From: Hermetia illucens
Lineage: Eukaryota > Arthropoda > Insecta > Diptera > Stratiomyidae
Direction of reading: 5' to 3'
DNA: 64,000 nucleotides
NCBI RefSeq assembly: GCF_905115235.1
Contig: NC_051850.1
Location: 25,731,010-25,795,009 of the forward strand
In this document: positions 20,848 through 31,984 of the stretch, one piece after another
How positions within the stretch are numbered: position 1 is the first letter of the stretch
Layout of the letters: the number at the start of each line of letters is the position of its first letter
Translations under genes and position numbers: made by a program
The notes under the pieces: generated by a model
Databases searched by the model: none
The model's input: the letters and a program-made list of their open reading frames with translations, nothing else
What the model was told of the DNA's origin: nothing

Positions 20848-23500
20848 CACTTCACTCCCAGCTGAAACCAAACGAGGGTTTGAGCGAGGAACCAAACGGA
20901 CGACTCCTCAACTCGGCAGTCGCAAGTCAAAATAGACGCGTCGTACGCCTATCGCCCTGGTTACGTTTTCCTTCTGGAGGAAGAGCTTTAGTCGAGCCAA
21001 GGGGACCCGCTATAATGGTGCCGGCCTCTCTCGAGGACATTAAAGGGGCCTAATAAGATGGCTGCCATAGATTCGTCCTAATTAAGACGTGCGTACAGGA
21101 TCCGAGATTGCTGGGCACTTTAGCCACGATTTTCACATGGTTGACAGGTGGTTGCGGCTTCAGCTCTGGTATTGCCTCCTTAAGCTAACTCTACAGACCG
21201 GTATCGTTGAGTCTCGATCTAATGTCGAGAATAGGGTGACTAGGGTCACAGTCTCAGGTTTGCCCCATATACCAGCTCTGCGGAACTTGCAGCAAATTCT
21301 TCTCGATTGGTTGTTCGGTGGCCAAGTGGAACGAGTGACAAGTGCAACCAGGAAGGGTCGTCCTGGATCATTATATCGGCCTTCAGCGTCCTTCGACTGC
21401 GGGTGGTACGCGATTGTCCGGTGGCGTTTAAAGCCGAGTTGTTTGTCCAATTCTAAGAAAAAAGAGGGCTTAAACCGTATTCCTAGCCGGAGATTATAAT
21501 GGCCGGCATACTAACGCGTAGAATTAATTCTCGACAGAGGGCCTCTTTACAAGATTTTGGAGTAATGTCTTTCATTGGTATCGCCTCAGACCACCGCGTA
21601 AACCCACCGATGATTGTGAAGTCATCGAAGTGGACTGTTTGGAAATGCTTAGTGGGACGAGAAAACACACCTACCTCTTTCCTCATATGCCTTGTAGTTT
21701 TGTAGTTCTGACATATGACGCACTGTCTCGCCCAAGATTTAATGTCCTTGTTCATAGTCGGCCAGAAATGCTTCGTGGTGACTAACCGAATCTTTGTTCG
21801 AATGCCTGGGTACACCAGATCGTGAACGGCGTGAAATACCTCCTTTCGAATATCAACCGAAATATAGGGTCTCGTCCTTTGTGTGAGGTCTCGCAGTATA
21901 CATTTGCTGTTGAGCTGAAGATAGGCAACTCCCTAAAAGTGAATTTCGAGTTAGTCCTGCAGCCCTGAAGAACAGCGTCTTCCGTCTATCGAAAATTGAC
22001 GGAGGCGGGGACTTTGACTTCTGCAACATGTGACAAAGCTTCAGCAACGACGTTATCTTTTCCAGACAAGTGTTGAATGCCGGAAGTGAACTGGCTGATA
22101 AAACTCAAGTGCCGAAGTTGGCTTTGTGAAGCTTTTCTTTCAAAGCAAAAGTGAGTGGCGTATAGTCCGTGAGCAATGTGAACGGCTTGCCTTGAAGGAA
22201 ATGCCGGAAGTATTTAATTGCGAAATAGGTGGCGAGCGACTTACGAATGTAAGGTTTTGCAGTTCCTTTAAGCGGGATTAAGCAGTTGGGAAAAGAAGCT
22301 CATCGGCTGTCAGATTTGATTCACTTTTTGGTAAAGAACAGCACCTGCGGCAATGTCTGAGACATCCACGAACACGACTAGGGATGCATCTTGTTGAGTG
22401 AATATCAGAAATGTAGCATCCACCAACTGTTTTTTAGTGGTCATAAACATTTGGGCAGCCTCTGCGAACAACACAATCAAAAGGGAGTCATTAGTTTTCG
22501 TCCCAGACAAGAAGGCATTAAGGATCGATTGATTTTGGGCAGCCTTGAGCAAAAAACGGCGATAGAAGTTTGACATGTCCAAGAACCTTTTCAGATCCAT
22601 AGTAGTTTTAGAAATTGGGAAGCTCGAAATCGATTGCACTTTGACTGATTCCGAGTGAATGCCTTCAGGAGTAATGAGGTAGAGGGAGAATCACCTGCGA
22701 TTATTGAAATTTGCACTTTTCAACGTTAAGCACAGACCAGCCTCAATGAGAAGTTCAAAAATTCACTCGAAGTGCTCTAAATGCACGGATTCAGAGGAAG
22801 CCGCGACCAGAACATTATCAAAATATATGAAACAGAAGTTGCGGTTTCGCAGGGAAGAGTGTATGAATCTTGTGAAAGGCTTACGCCGCATTTCACAGTC
22901 CAAAAGTCATCCTAGTAAACTCGAAATGTCCGAATTGGCGTTTTCGGAATGTCTTTGGAACCTATAGGGACCTGATGGTATGCTTTAACTAAGTCCAAGG
23001 TAGAGAAAACACGGCAGTTTGCGATAGTGTGCGCAAAATCATGGTTCAGTGCGATGGGGTATCGGTCTGGAATGGTCTGACCATTTAGATGTCTGAGGTC
23101 GCCACAAGGTCTCCATTCACCATTGGGTTTAGGGGCCGTGTGAAATGGCGAAGACCAACAACTGCTTACGAAGTTCTTGGAACTCTTTCTGCGCAACTGC
23201 AAACTTCTACGGTTGCAATGGACGCACCTTAGAGAAAAATGAGCAGCCAGTAATGTTGATGTGGTGCTGAACATCATGCTTAACAGACTCTGAATGACTT
23301 GCGATATTTTTGAAAAAGTGCCCGAATACGTGCGTTGGCAACATCTTCACATTGGCAACGTCTTGAAACGGTAGAAAGGGTGCACAGGGTGAGCAGAATG
23401 AGATTTTTCTTGACGACCTCAGGAAAGTTGTGTTGCCAATGAGGGACCTGTTATGCATATCCACCCAACGAACTACTAATCCATCGGCCATTTCGGGAGA
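20848..23500 (-). mobile_element. Ty3/Gypsy-type LTR retrotransposon fossil
   Basis: Read leftwards, pieces of a pol gene lie in family order: a protease-to-RT linker (about 23490-23280), reverse transcriptase (about 23280-22640, with DLRHLNGQTIPDRYPI and FSTLDLVKAYHQVPIG), RNase H (about 22640-22070, with FLQGKPFTLLTDYTPL) and integrase (about 21990-21160, with the zinc-binding and core regions, CVICQNYKTTRHMRKE). A purine tract followed by TGAAGTG near 20854 resembles the right LTR start of the other Gypsy fossil, so a 3' LTR may begin there; no matching 5' LTR was found. It is broken, with at least five interruptions, and looks old. Confidence 0.8.
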
Positions 23501-23595
23501 CGAATTTGTAGGTATAATTGGAATTTATTACTTAAATTATTATATATAAAGTATTTTATTATTAATAAATAAATTAATTAATTAATAATTAGTTT

Positions 23596-24535
23596 CGAGC
23601 AGTTCGAAGTATGGCGGGTGTATCAAAACCGCTTCGTGTCTCTGTTGGAGTTCATCAAGGAAGTGCCCTCTCACCACTCCTCTTTGTCCTTGTTATGGAC
23701 ACCGTCACACGGGATATCCAACGTCCAGCGCCCTACACACTGCTTTATGCAGATGATGTTTTCCTAGCATCTGATAGCAAAAATGATCTCGAGCAACTTG
23801 TTCAAAAATGGAATGATCGCCTCATGCAACACGGTCTCAGATTGAATTTAAACAAAACTGAATTTTTGACGACCGATCCCCATGAAACAGGCACAATCAC
23901 TGTCAGCGGCAGTGATCTGCCCAGATCTGAGCGATTTAAATACCTCGGGTCAACGCTATCAGCCAATGGAGAGCTGCGTTATGAAATTGCTTCACGCATT
24001 AACGCAACCTGGATGAAGTGGCGTTCCACAACTGGTGTCCTTTGTGATCGACGTATCAACGAACGTCTCAAATCTAAAATTTACCGCAATGTTGTCCGTC
24101 CAGTCGCTCTCTATGGTTCTGAGTGTTGGCCGACCATAAAAGACAATGAACGGCGTCTTGCGGTAATGGAGACGAAGATGCTACGTTGGACTAGTGGCGT
24201 CACACGTTTAGATCACATCCGAAATGAGGATATCCGCGATCGTTATGGGGTTGCACCGATCGTGGAAAAGTTGCGAGAGAGGCGTCTTCGATGGTATGGT
24301 CACGCAATTCGTGCAAACGAGAATTCACTTGCAAAGATTGGTCTGAACATCGAAGTCGATGGTAAACGACCAAAAGGCAGACCTAAGCAACGGTGGCTTG
24401 ATACGCTGGATGGGGATTTGAAAGCCTCGAGATTGCACCCAGATCAGGCATTTGATAGAGCCAAATGGCGAAGCCGATCACGACGAGCCGACCCCGCTTG
24501 TGAACGGGACAAAGGCTGAAGAAAAAGAAGAAGAA
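23596..24535 (+). mobile_element. RTE-1-like LINE, 5'-truncated but with uninterrupted ORF
   Basis: The 302-codon frame 23611-24519 has no stop; the open frame continues a few codons upstream (VRS-MAGVSKP). It holds RT motif B (VGVHQGSALSPLLFVLVMD), the catalytic YADDVFLASDS, the LNLNKTEFL and FKYLGSTLSANGELRYEIAS blocks, then the C-terminal extension (VRPVALYGSECWPTIK, MLRWTSGVTR, RRLRWYGHAIRANE, KGRPKQRWLDTL) and the end RADPACERDKG. A purine-rich GAA/GAAG tail follows. These are the hallmarks of RTE-clade elements. The N-terminal endonuclease and RT motifs are missing, so it cannot act alone. Intactness over about 900 bases suggests recent arrival. Fragments of the same 3' end lie at 5262-5377 and 36940-37030. 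Confidence 0.88.
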
Positions 24536-24539
24536 GAGC

Positions 24540-26640
24540 AGTTCTTTTTTCCTCTTGCTCGTTCTGTCTCCAAACCACACTGAAAAACAATTTTCGCTGT
24601 CAAAAATTGTTTTTCGATGTCACTAGCTTCTTTAAATCTATATATTGACTAGTGAATTTGATAGCACTCTTGTCGAATTGGCAGTTGACGGCCCCTAAAT
24701 TCATTTCTTCTTTGGTTTCCGTTCACATTATACATAGATACAAGATTAAGAATTGTCGTAGTTTACATTTAGCGATTGTCCGTCTAGTAAGCTTCAATCA
24801 TTACTAGGGCCAAACGGCAATCAGAATTCCTTGAAAGTTAAGGTAGATTTAACTTTCACCCAAAGAAGATATTTCATTGATTCAGATGCTTTTAGGGGTA
24901 TAGTCCGAAGAAAAGGTTTACATCTTCATCGATTATCAATTTTCAATCCATTCATAGGAAGAGTATGCAAATTTCAATGTAACTCATTGATAAGATATTG
25001 AAACTCAAAATTATCATCTCCAATTTGGCAATGAAAAATGTTAATTGAGGTCCAAATTAAAAATTGTATGCACGATAGTATCAGGAAATGTTGCCACCAC
25101 TAGCTTGTAAATTCAACAGATTGTCTGCATTTCGCTTGGCGAACTACACGAGCCGCGAATAAATGTTTTATAAGTTCCATGAACTAAAAATCAGAAAACA
25201 ACTGAATTACATCTTCCATTTTCAGTATTTTTATACTGTTTTAATGCTAATTCTCACCAAACTGCTCAATATGAAGAAGTTTTCAAAAATATCAAAATTT
25301 CAAAACTTAGGAGAGCTTCCTAAATATGTTGATAACTATGCACGAATCTAATCACAACCGGTAGAAACCAATTTATCTGTTTTAGCGGCGAAAAGATACT
25401 ACAAATCAAAAGCTGCAATCTTCAAGTTTTCGAACCTTATGAACCCTACCCTAGCGCATATTTAATTCAAATAAATAATTTTGAATAAAAAAACATACGA
25501 AAAGAGCTGGCCAACAGTACTGATCGTTACTCGTCCGAAGGCAGTCCGCCTCTTTTGGAGATTCCAAAAATTAAACGGACAGACAAGTAAGTAGTTAAAT
25601 TGGAGTAATCTATTTACCATTAATCTTCCAATGACCGCAGCGAAAAATACGATTTGGGCGATCAAGTTCCTGCCAAAAATAAGCCAATTTTGAACTCTAG
25701 TTTTCTGCCAGTCTCCATATCCGGAAGTGATTTTTGCAAAGCCAGATCCTCTTCATTGATTGTTTCTTGATCAACTTTTTTCAACCCCGTAAATCTCAAA
25801 TGTCAGACTACCATGGCTTTTTTTCGAGCTTTCCATAAAAGGCATAATTTCGAGCACTAGCATCTTTAGATACGATTAAATTGATTTCGCGACTGATCTC
25901 AAATGAAATGTTTATGTTGATCAAGTGCTGATCGATGCAACATTCCCGGACAAATTAAATTAATTCAAAATTCAAGTTTCTCTGACGCTAGAAAACTGGC
26001 TGAAGTGGACGTAGGTATGCTGATTTGATGGTAACGAGTATAAATTGTTAATTTAGGAGATGACGATAAAATCAAGAGATCTTTTGTTAACGTCTGATAA
26101 ATTATAGGCTGCTCTTTAATTTTCTTTTTTTTTTTTTGTTTTAAATTGTAGGTCCAACAAGCGGGTAGATCAAGATAACCAACTGCCGATTATCTTGGGG
26201 CTTGGTAAACGTTGGTCCAGTTTGAGGACCAGATGAAAACCTAGTCCTTGCAGACATTTTACGAACTACGCACTTTATTACACGCGAAAAGGCTATCAGA
26301 CAACTTGAATTTGAATTGTAAATGATGAAATTCATATTAATTTTAAGGCTTGCTGGAGTCCGCCACTTCTCCTAGCAAATCATAGACAATGAGCGACTAA
26401 TATGCAGCTTTTGCTTCGAAATATATTAAAAAATAAATAACTTGTTCGTTGATATTATTAGCGTACGAAACTGTACATCTCATTGAAAACTGCGAACATT
26501 TTCACATTCAAGTTATGCGGGTTGCTTCCTAAGTATTTTTTCAGGTAGGGAAATAAAATAGATTGAAAGTGGAAGTCGCAGAAACCTTGACGGCATCGCT
26601 GGTCGCTGATGCAACTAGTTGGCTGATTGCTGACACAATT
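24540..26640. other. AT-rich intergenic interval, nothing recognised
   Basis: Upstream of the 26.7 kb gene. Only short ORFs without motifs. The part next to 26640 is presumably promoter-proximal regulatory DNA, but no site other than the TATA box can be supported. Confidence 0.4.
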
Positions 26641-26663
26641 CCGTCTTTGTGTTGGGATACAGG

Positions 26664-26670
26664 TATATAA
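26664..26670 (+). promoter_or_regulatory. TATA box of the 26.7 kb gene
   Basis: TATATAA in the context GGTATATAAGTGG, about 60 bases upstream of the ATG. Transcription should begin near 26693-26700. Confidence 0.7.
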
Positions 26671-26721
26671 GTGGAAACACTGGAAAAGCGCAACTCATAA
26701 GAACGTATACTAGTGACTTTC

Positions 26722-26727
26722 ATGTAG
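26722..26727 (+). promoter_or_regulatory. Start-stop upstream ORF (ATG TAG)
   Basis: An ATG followed at once by TAG lies 10 bases upstream of the main ATG (26732-26734) and inside the predicted 5' UTR. Minimal AUG-stop elements can stall or divert scanning ribosomes. Confidence 0.45.
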
Positions 26728-26731
26728 TAAA

Positions 26732-27790
26732 ATGGTGAGTACTCCTTGGATGAAAAAAATATGAAGCTTTCTTTTTCAGTATATTAACAAGAACTTCCCG
26801 TTTCAGCGAGTGCTTTTACTCGTCGTAACTTGCATTGGAATTGTATCCGCCCAGCCTGTATCCCCGTTCGAAGCAGGCTACTTTGGATATGGCGATCGAC
26901 CAGTTAGCCTAAAGGAGATAAGAGCTTTATATGATGCAGCTGCACTGGTTACATCCAATGCAGCGCTTGATTTGAATACCGTCGTGGAAGCTGATGCTAA
27001 ACGTGATGCTAGTGCTGACATAGCCACATATCTAGGCTTCGATACGTCAACAAGCAGTCCTATATCAGCTGCTACCCCTGAAACTGTCGTTCAGATAACA
27101 CCTACTCCGCGTCAACTTAACCGGGGCCCTGTAACTTTCCCAACAGAACCCCCAACGAACGCTCCGTTACCGGCAGTCGCAACTACTCCTATATCTCGTA
27201 GTGCTTCAGCGGATTATAATCTAGTTTCCAATATCGCAAACTATGTTCCCGCTAACCCCACAGTAAATACTCTACTGCCTGCTCCGACATTAAGTCCCAC
27301 TGGATTTACAACCGGCGTACCTTTGCCAGGATATTCCGCAGCAGTAAATCCAACAGTTCCGAGTTACTCAAACATTCAATCGGCCCAGCTGGCAGGTTCT
27401 TCGCTATTACCGCAATATTCGACCTCAGCACTGTCACAATATTCTTCATTGTTGAGTGCGACTCCCGCTCCCCTCACCTCGTCCTATGCGCCTTCGGGTC
27501 TAATTAATTCATACTTGTCAGCTCCATATCGCTCACCAGCAATAAATCTGAATGAACTCTACGTTCCCAGTCCAACTACCACTGCTCAGACTGGAGCCTA
27601 TAATCCAAACTCCTTCGTAAATAGTTACCCATTACCACTGGGAGGTCAACTTACATCTAGCGCTGGAACAATTGGAAGACTCTACTCACAATGGGATATG
27701 GATAACAGCTACCCGGAGTCAATATACCTTTCCCGGAAATTTCCAAGAAAGAAGAAAACAGTAGACAGTGAAGTAGGAAATCCGGTGTGA
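26732..27790 (+). CDS. Secreted Ser/Thr/Pro/Ala-rich protein, two exons, family unknown
   Basis: Exon 1 codes only for ATG (26732-26734), followed by a GTGAGT donor. The 72-nt intron (26735-26806) ends in CCGTTTCAG, and exon 2 runs 26807-27790 (TGA). The product has about 328 residues: M-RVLLLVVTCIGIVSA is a good signal peptide with cleavage before QPVSP. The N-terminal third (about residues 20-90) is mixed and possibly helical (SLKEIRALYDAAALVTSNAA); the middle is low complexity with many Pro, Ser, Thr, Ala and Tyr-Ser/Leu-Pro repeats; the C-terminus has a basic patch SRKFPRKKKT that could be a processing site. This looks like an extracellular structural protein (cuticle, eggshell or similar), but I recognise no family. 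An alternative acceptor at 26778-26779 would add 9 in-frame residues and spoil the signal peptide. ATTAAA at 27818-27823 or AATAAA at 28038-28043 may serve as poly(A) signal. Confidence 0.82.
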
Positions 27791-27817
27791 TACATATAAT
27801 AATGAAATATTATTCCT

Positions 27818-27823
27818 ATTAAA
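27818..27823 (+). terminator. Possible poly(A) signal ATTAAA
   Basis: A common variant of the poly(A) hexamer 28 bases after the stop of the 26.7 kb gene; a canonical AATAAA lies at 28038-28043. Confidence 0.4.
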
Positions 27824-28138
27824 ATTATAGAGCAATTTACAAAAAGAAGGTCCTTGTACCTGATCTTATTAATACTTGAAGATTTGATCTAAAAAAGTCA
27901 ATATTAATAGGTAAGTTAGGAGATATTCCATAGGATAAATGAGAACTTACATTCTCGAAACAAAGATATATCTTACATAACGTGTTATAACGTAGAAATA
28001 GATATGACTTAGTTGATATTAGATACTAAGTTTATTTAATAAAATCGAATTATTTTAAAATCATTTATTTTTAATCGGGCAGCATAGAATAATAGCATAT
28101 ATGCTGGTCCGGGATCAATACTGAGCTTAAAATTTGTC

Positions 28139-28219
28139 TCCCTTTGATGAATTATTCAACAGCAAGAATATCAGCGAGTTGGAGGTCCCACCAACTAAAG
28201 ACGGCGGACAAATGCTGCT
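28139..28219 (+). mobile_element. LINE A small internal fragment
   Basis: About 80 bases matching LINE A between endonuclease and RT: TTTGATGAATTATTCAACAG, then CAGCGAGTTGGAGGTCCCAC and GACGGCGGACAAATGCTGCT; compare 13720-13795 and 46748-46815. Confidence 0.65.
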
Positions 28220-28559
28220 CTAGAAAGGTCTCGTTCCACCCCCCTTCCCGTCATATTTTTCCAAATGACCTTTAGAGTACAGTTGCTGAAGATTCAATGA
28301 CGAAATGCCCATGAATTGGGCCATTCTAATAAACAACTTCTCTTTTGATGGCAATAATAGGAAAATATTACTTTTAAAAATCATCCCAACTCGCCCTGCT
28401 TCACTTGAAAGTCCTGATAAGTAGGGACGATTTTTATGGCCCTCTTTCTCGAGCCTCCAATCATGCGTCCTACAGAAATTCATTTAAATGGACAGTCGTA
28501 TCCTATTCGCTAGGGTTAGAAAACATTCGAGTAGCATCTTTCCGGGTTTCTTAATTCTC

Positions 28560-28870
28560 AGGAAGTATACCTGCATCATCTGAATAGGAGCAGTGTGAAA
28601 TTATTTCATCCTCGTTATTGCAAAATCTGCTCGTTAGGCCTCCAGTGTAGACACCTATCATGTGTGTATACCTCCTTAGAGGTGAGCAACCAGATATGAA
28701 ACCAATTACTGCCCCCATTTGGATTTTATTCTTCTCCAGAATTCTAATTCTCATCCGCAGTCCATCCTGTAGCATGGATTTGGTATGCCTATAACTCATC
28801 AATGTTTACTATCGTTAGAAAAGTTGTCTAGTCAGTTTCCCAGTCCCTTATACTTCTGCCAACTGCTGTA
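28560..28870 (-). mobile_element. Jockey/R1-like LINE 3' remnant
   Basis: On the - strand the frame reads GCSPLRRYTHMIGVYTGG, then LTSRFCNNEDEIISHCSYSD. This matches the 'G..PLR.H...MG.....CRFC...DET..HIL' Cys/His pattern at the end of Jockey/R1 RNase H regions. Short and decayed. Confidence 0.45.
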
Positions 28871-29559
28871 AGTTTCAAAATAATGCCATTTTTTGAAGAG
28901 TCCCTGATTGCCAGAGAGAATATGGACTCTGCCCTGGACGAAATCGTCAGCCATTTTTTTTTTGAGAATATGGACTTTATGTGCGCTTCCTTTGAAGAGA
29001 GAGAGAGAGAGAAAATCTCTGACTCACAGGTTTATCGCATACGCTGCTAGTTAAAATACGAAAATACATCAATCTGGGAGTACCTAAATGGGATGTTCAA
29101 GAATCACTCAATACCTCCCTAGCCCATATTTTGGCCCATCCATACACCACAGTATCTTCAAAGATGGTCAGCTCTCCGGAAATTTCAGTCTATCCCGACA
29201 GATCTTTAGGATTGTAAAATATCTGTCTATTTTTAGACTTGGATTTGCGATTTCATAGATAATATTTCTGTGCCTCAATTCCGCAGGTGCTCGCATGACA
29301 CTCATATAAAATGCAGATGCTGAAAGCTTCACCCCCTTAAATTATAAGGTCCAAAGCTGGCAGCATGATATTTATGATAATGAAGCCAGGGGCAGGGCAG
29401 GGGCTAGCTGCCTGTCCAGTACGAAACTTTTGAATTACCAAACCATAAGAAAAGCCTCGGATAGGACCAGAACAACGGCAACAATATCGACGAAGAATAG
29501 TCGCTATTCTGTTGAATACTCTACAGAACAAATGCGTTAAGAGAGGGGGAGGGGAGATA

Positions 29560-30110
29560 ACATCAAGATCCTAGCAATGCGAGAAACAAAATTGTTTGGA
29601 TGCGCGGTAAATGGCACGCGATTATGCGGAGATTTTAAAAATTGAAGGTAACGCTCACTCTCCACGGCTATTTCAAGGATTTCATTAAAAACTTCAAGTC
29701 TATCATCGGCAGACTACGTGCGATTCATCAAAAGATGAAATTCTGCAATATTCTTCGTGATTGTCATGCGCCAACTGAGTACCAAGAACCTAGTTTATTG
29801 CACCCTAGATCGGGAATATGATGCGATGTCCTTTAATGGCTTAAATAATTACTAAAAGGATTTTAAAGTGGAAGTTGGAGGCAAGGATAATGCAGAGAAA
29901 CAAATAATGACAATTACCAGCAGTTGATCGACTTTGCCAACAGTAACAATTTGGTTATAAGTTCGACACCTCGAGACACAATCGAAGGAGGAGGCTGTAT
30001 TTTCAACCAAATACATCACGACCTAATTAAAAAAAAAATATTGGACGCCCGCACTCAGGGGCAAATTCGAACTCAAAGAATAACTCAGTGCATGTGTTCA
30101 GGCTTACACT
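29560..30110 (+). mobile_element. LINE endonuclease-domain remnant
   Basis: A weak APE-type endonuclease trace: NIKILAMRETKLFG at about 29562, DFKVEVGGKDNAEKQ at about 29863, then LIDFANSNNLVISSTPRDT and FNQIHHDLI at 29927-30025 (compare the NGQRLIDF..NNLVI...T..NQIDHVLI pattern of RTE-type endonucleases). Its family cannot be fixed. The LINE A copy on the other strand starts at 30167. Confidence 0.4.
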
Positions 30111-30166
30111 ACGCTTCGAAAATGTATCGCTGTAGAGACAGACATCAGTGTAATAACAACACTCAC

Positions 30167-31825
30167 CATCATCATCATCAACGGCGCAACAACCGGTATC
30201 CGGTCTAGGCGTGCCTTAGTAAGGAACTACACACACCCCGGTTTTGGGCCAAGGTCCACCAATTAGATATCCCTAAAAGCTGTCTGGCGTCTTCACCTAC
30301 GCCATCTTTCCATCTCAGGCAGGATCTTCCTCGTCTTCTATTTCTACCATGGATATTGCCCTTATAGACTTTCCGGGCTGGATCATTCTCATCCATATGG
30401 ATTAAGTGACCCGCCCACCGCAACCTGTTGAGTCAGATTTTATCCATAACCAGACGGGGTGGTATCCCTCATAGATTTCGTCGTTACGTTGGCTATAGAA
30501 TCGTCCATCCTCATGTAGAGGGATAACACTTTTTCGAGGGATTCTTCTCTCGAATGTGACCAAGAGTTCGCTGTTTTCTTGCTCAGAACCCAAGGAAGAC
30601 AGGGAGAGTGGCAAGATCATAGTCTAGTATAGTAAGAGCTTTGATCATATGGTGAGACGTTTCGAGCGAAACAGTTTTTGTAAGCTGAAGTACGCTCTAT
30701 TAGCCGCCAACAACCGTGCGCAGATTTCATCGTCATAATTGTTATCGGTTGTATCGCCCTAGATAGGAAAAATTTTCAACGATCTCAAAGTTGTAGTCTA
30801 CTATCTTTGTTTACTATCTTGCGATACGGTGTTCGTCATTCTTGACGTTGCTACATGTACTTCTTCTTGCCTTCATTAATGTGCAGGCCGAGATCTCCCT
30901 CGGCCTGTTCGATTTGGATGAAGGTAGACGTCATCGTAGGTCAGTAGTTAGGGGGACTTGAAGAGGATGGTGCGTCTCGCATTTACTTCTGCATCGCGGA
31001 TCACTTTCTCGAAGGTCAAGTTAAAGAGGATGCATGATAGGGCATCCGCTTGTCTTAGACGGTTGTTGATGTTGAATGGTCTCGAGAGTCATCCTGCTGC
31101 TTTTGTCTGACCTCGCACATTGATCAGGGTCAGCCTAGTTATCAATTTCGTTGGAATACCGAATTCTCCTATGGCTGTGTATAGTTTCACCCTAGCTATG
31201 CTATCATATCTGGCCTCGAAATTCGATGAAAAGATGCTGCCATATTCCAACAGTTTTTGAATCGTGATTTACTTGGAGTAAAGCGTCTTTGGTAGGGTCA
31301 ATGATGTTCTGGGCGTATGGGGCCACCTGGCCTAGCAAGATAGCCGAGAATATCTTATAAATGGTACCCAGCAACGTAATACCTCTATAATTGCGGCGCT
31401 GTGTGAGTCTTCCTTTCTATATATGGGATCGATAATGCCTCGTTGCCAGTTTCCAGGCATTGATTCTCTGTCGCGCACCTTGAGCATCAGTTAATGAAAC
31501 GCTTGATGTAGTTGGTCGCCTCCGTATTTAGGGAGGAGGCCTGATGACCTATGGTTTTTAAGCCGATGGACTGCTCGAACTGTTTCTTCCATACTTGGTG
31601 GTGGTGGCATTTGTCAATCGTCTTCACTTGGCGGGCCTCCAATTAGTTGATATTTTGGTTGTTGAGCGAAATGCTCAACCCATCGCTCCAAGATGGCCAT
31701 TCAGTCGGAAATGAAACTTCCTTCTTTGTCTCGGCAGGATAAGCATCGTGGTGTATAAGGCTTCATGCTATTTTTTCGAGTTCACAGACCTGTTGGTTCT
31801 CGCAGACTTCCTTCCGCACAGACTA
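30167..31825 (-). mobile_element. LINE A (RTE-like), 5'-truncated, - strand
   Basis: Starts with the element's 3' end in reverse, (CAT)n plus CAACGGCGCAACAACCGGTA, then the C-terminal extension (30205-30620: LIHMDENDPARKVYKGNIHG, RKSVIPLHEDGRFYSQRNDE), the thumb, the RT palm and the fingers (about 30900-31460), reaching the linker that precedes the RT (about 31820). Many breaks. Confidence 0.82.
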
Positions 31826-31984
31826 GACAACATTAAAACGAAATGTCTGTTTTTCTGTCTGTTTCTCTTTTTTAAGAAGGTGAAAATCTTCAAAAGATGC
31901 TAGCCTGGTCACGCTAGTGTGTGGGATTTTTATAGACTAAAAGCACACCCTCTCCGTCCCCATGGAATCACCGTTAGGTCTCAC

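Noticed and set aside
20650-20854. Definite LTR for the - strand Gypsy fossil
   Set aside because: Only the start resembles the other element's LTR; no partner copy was found at the other end, so it is mentioned but not listed.
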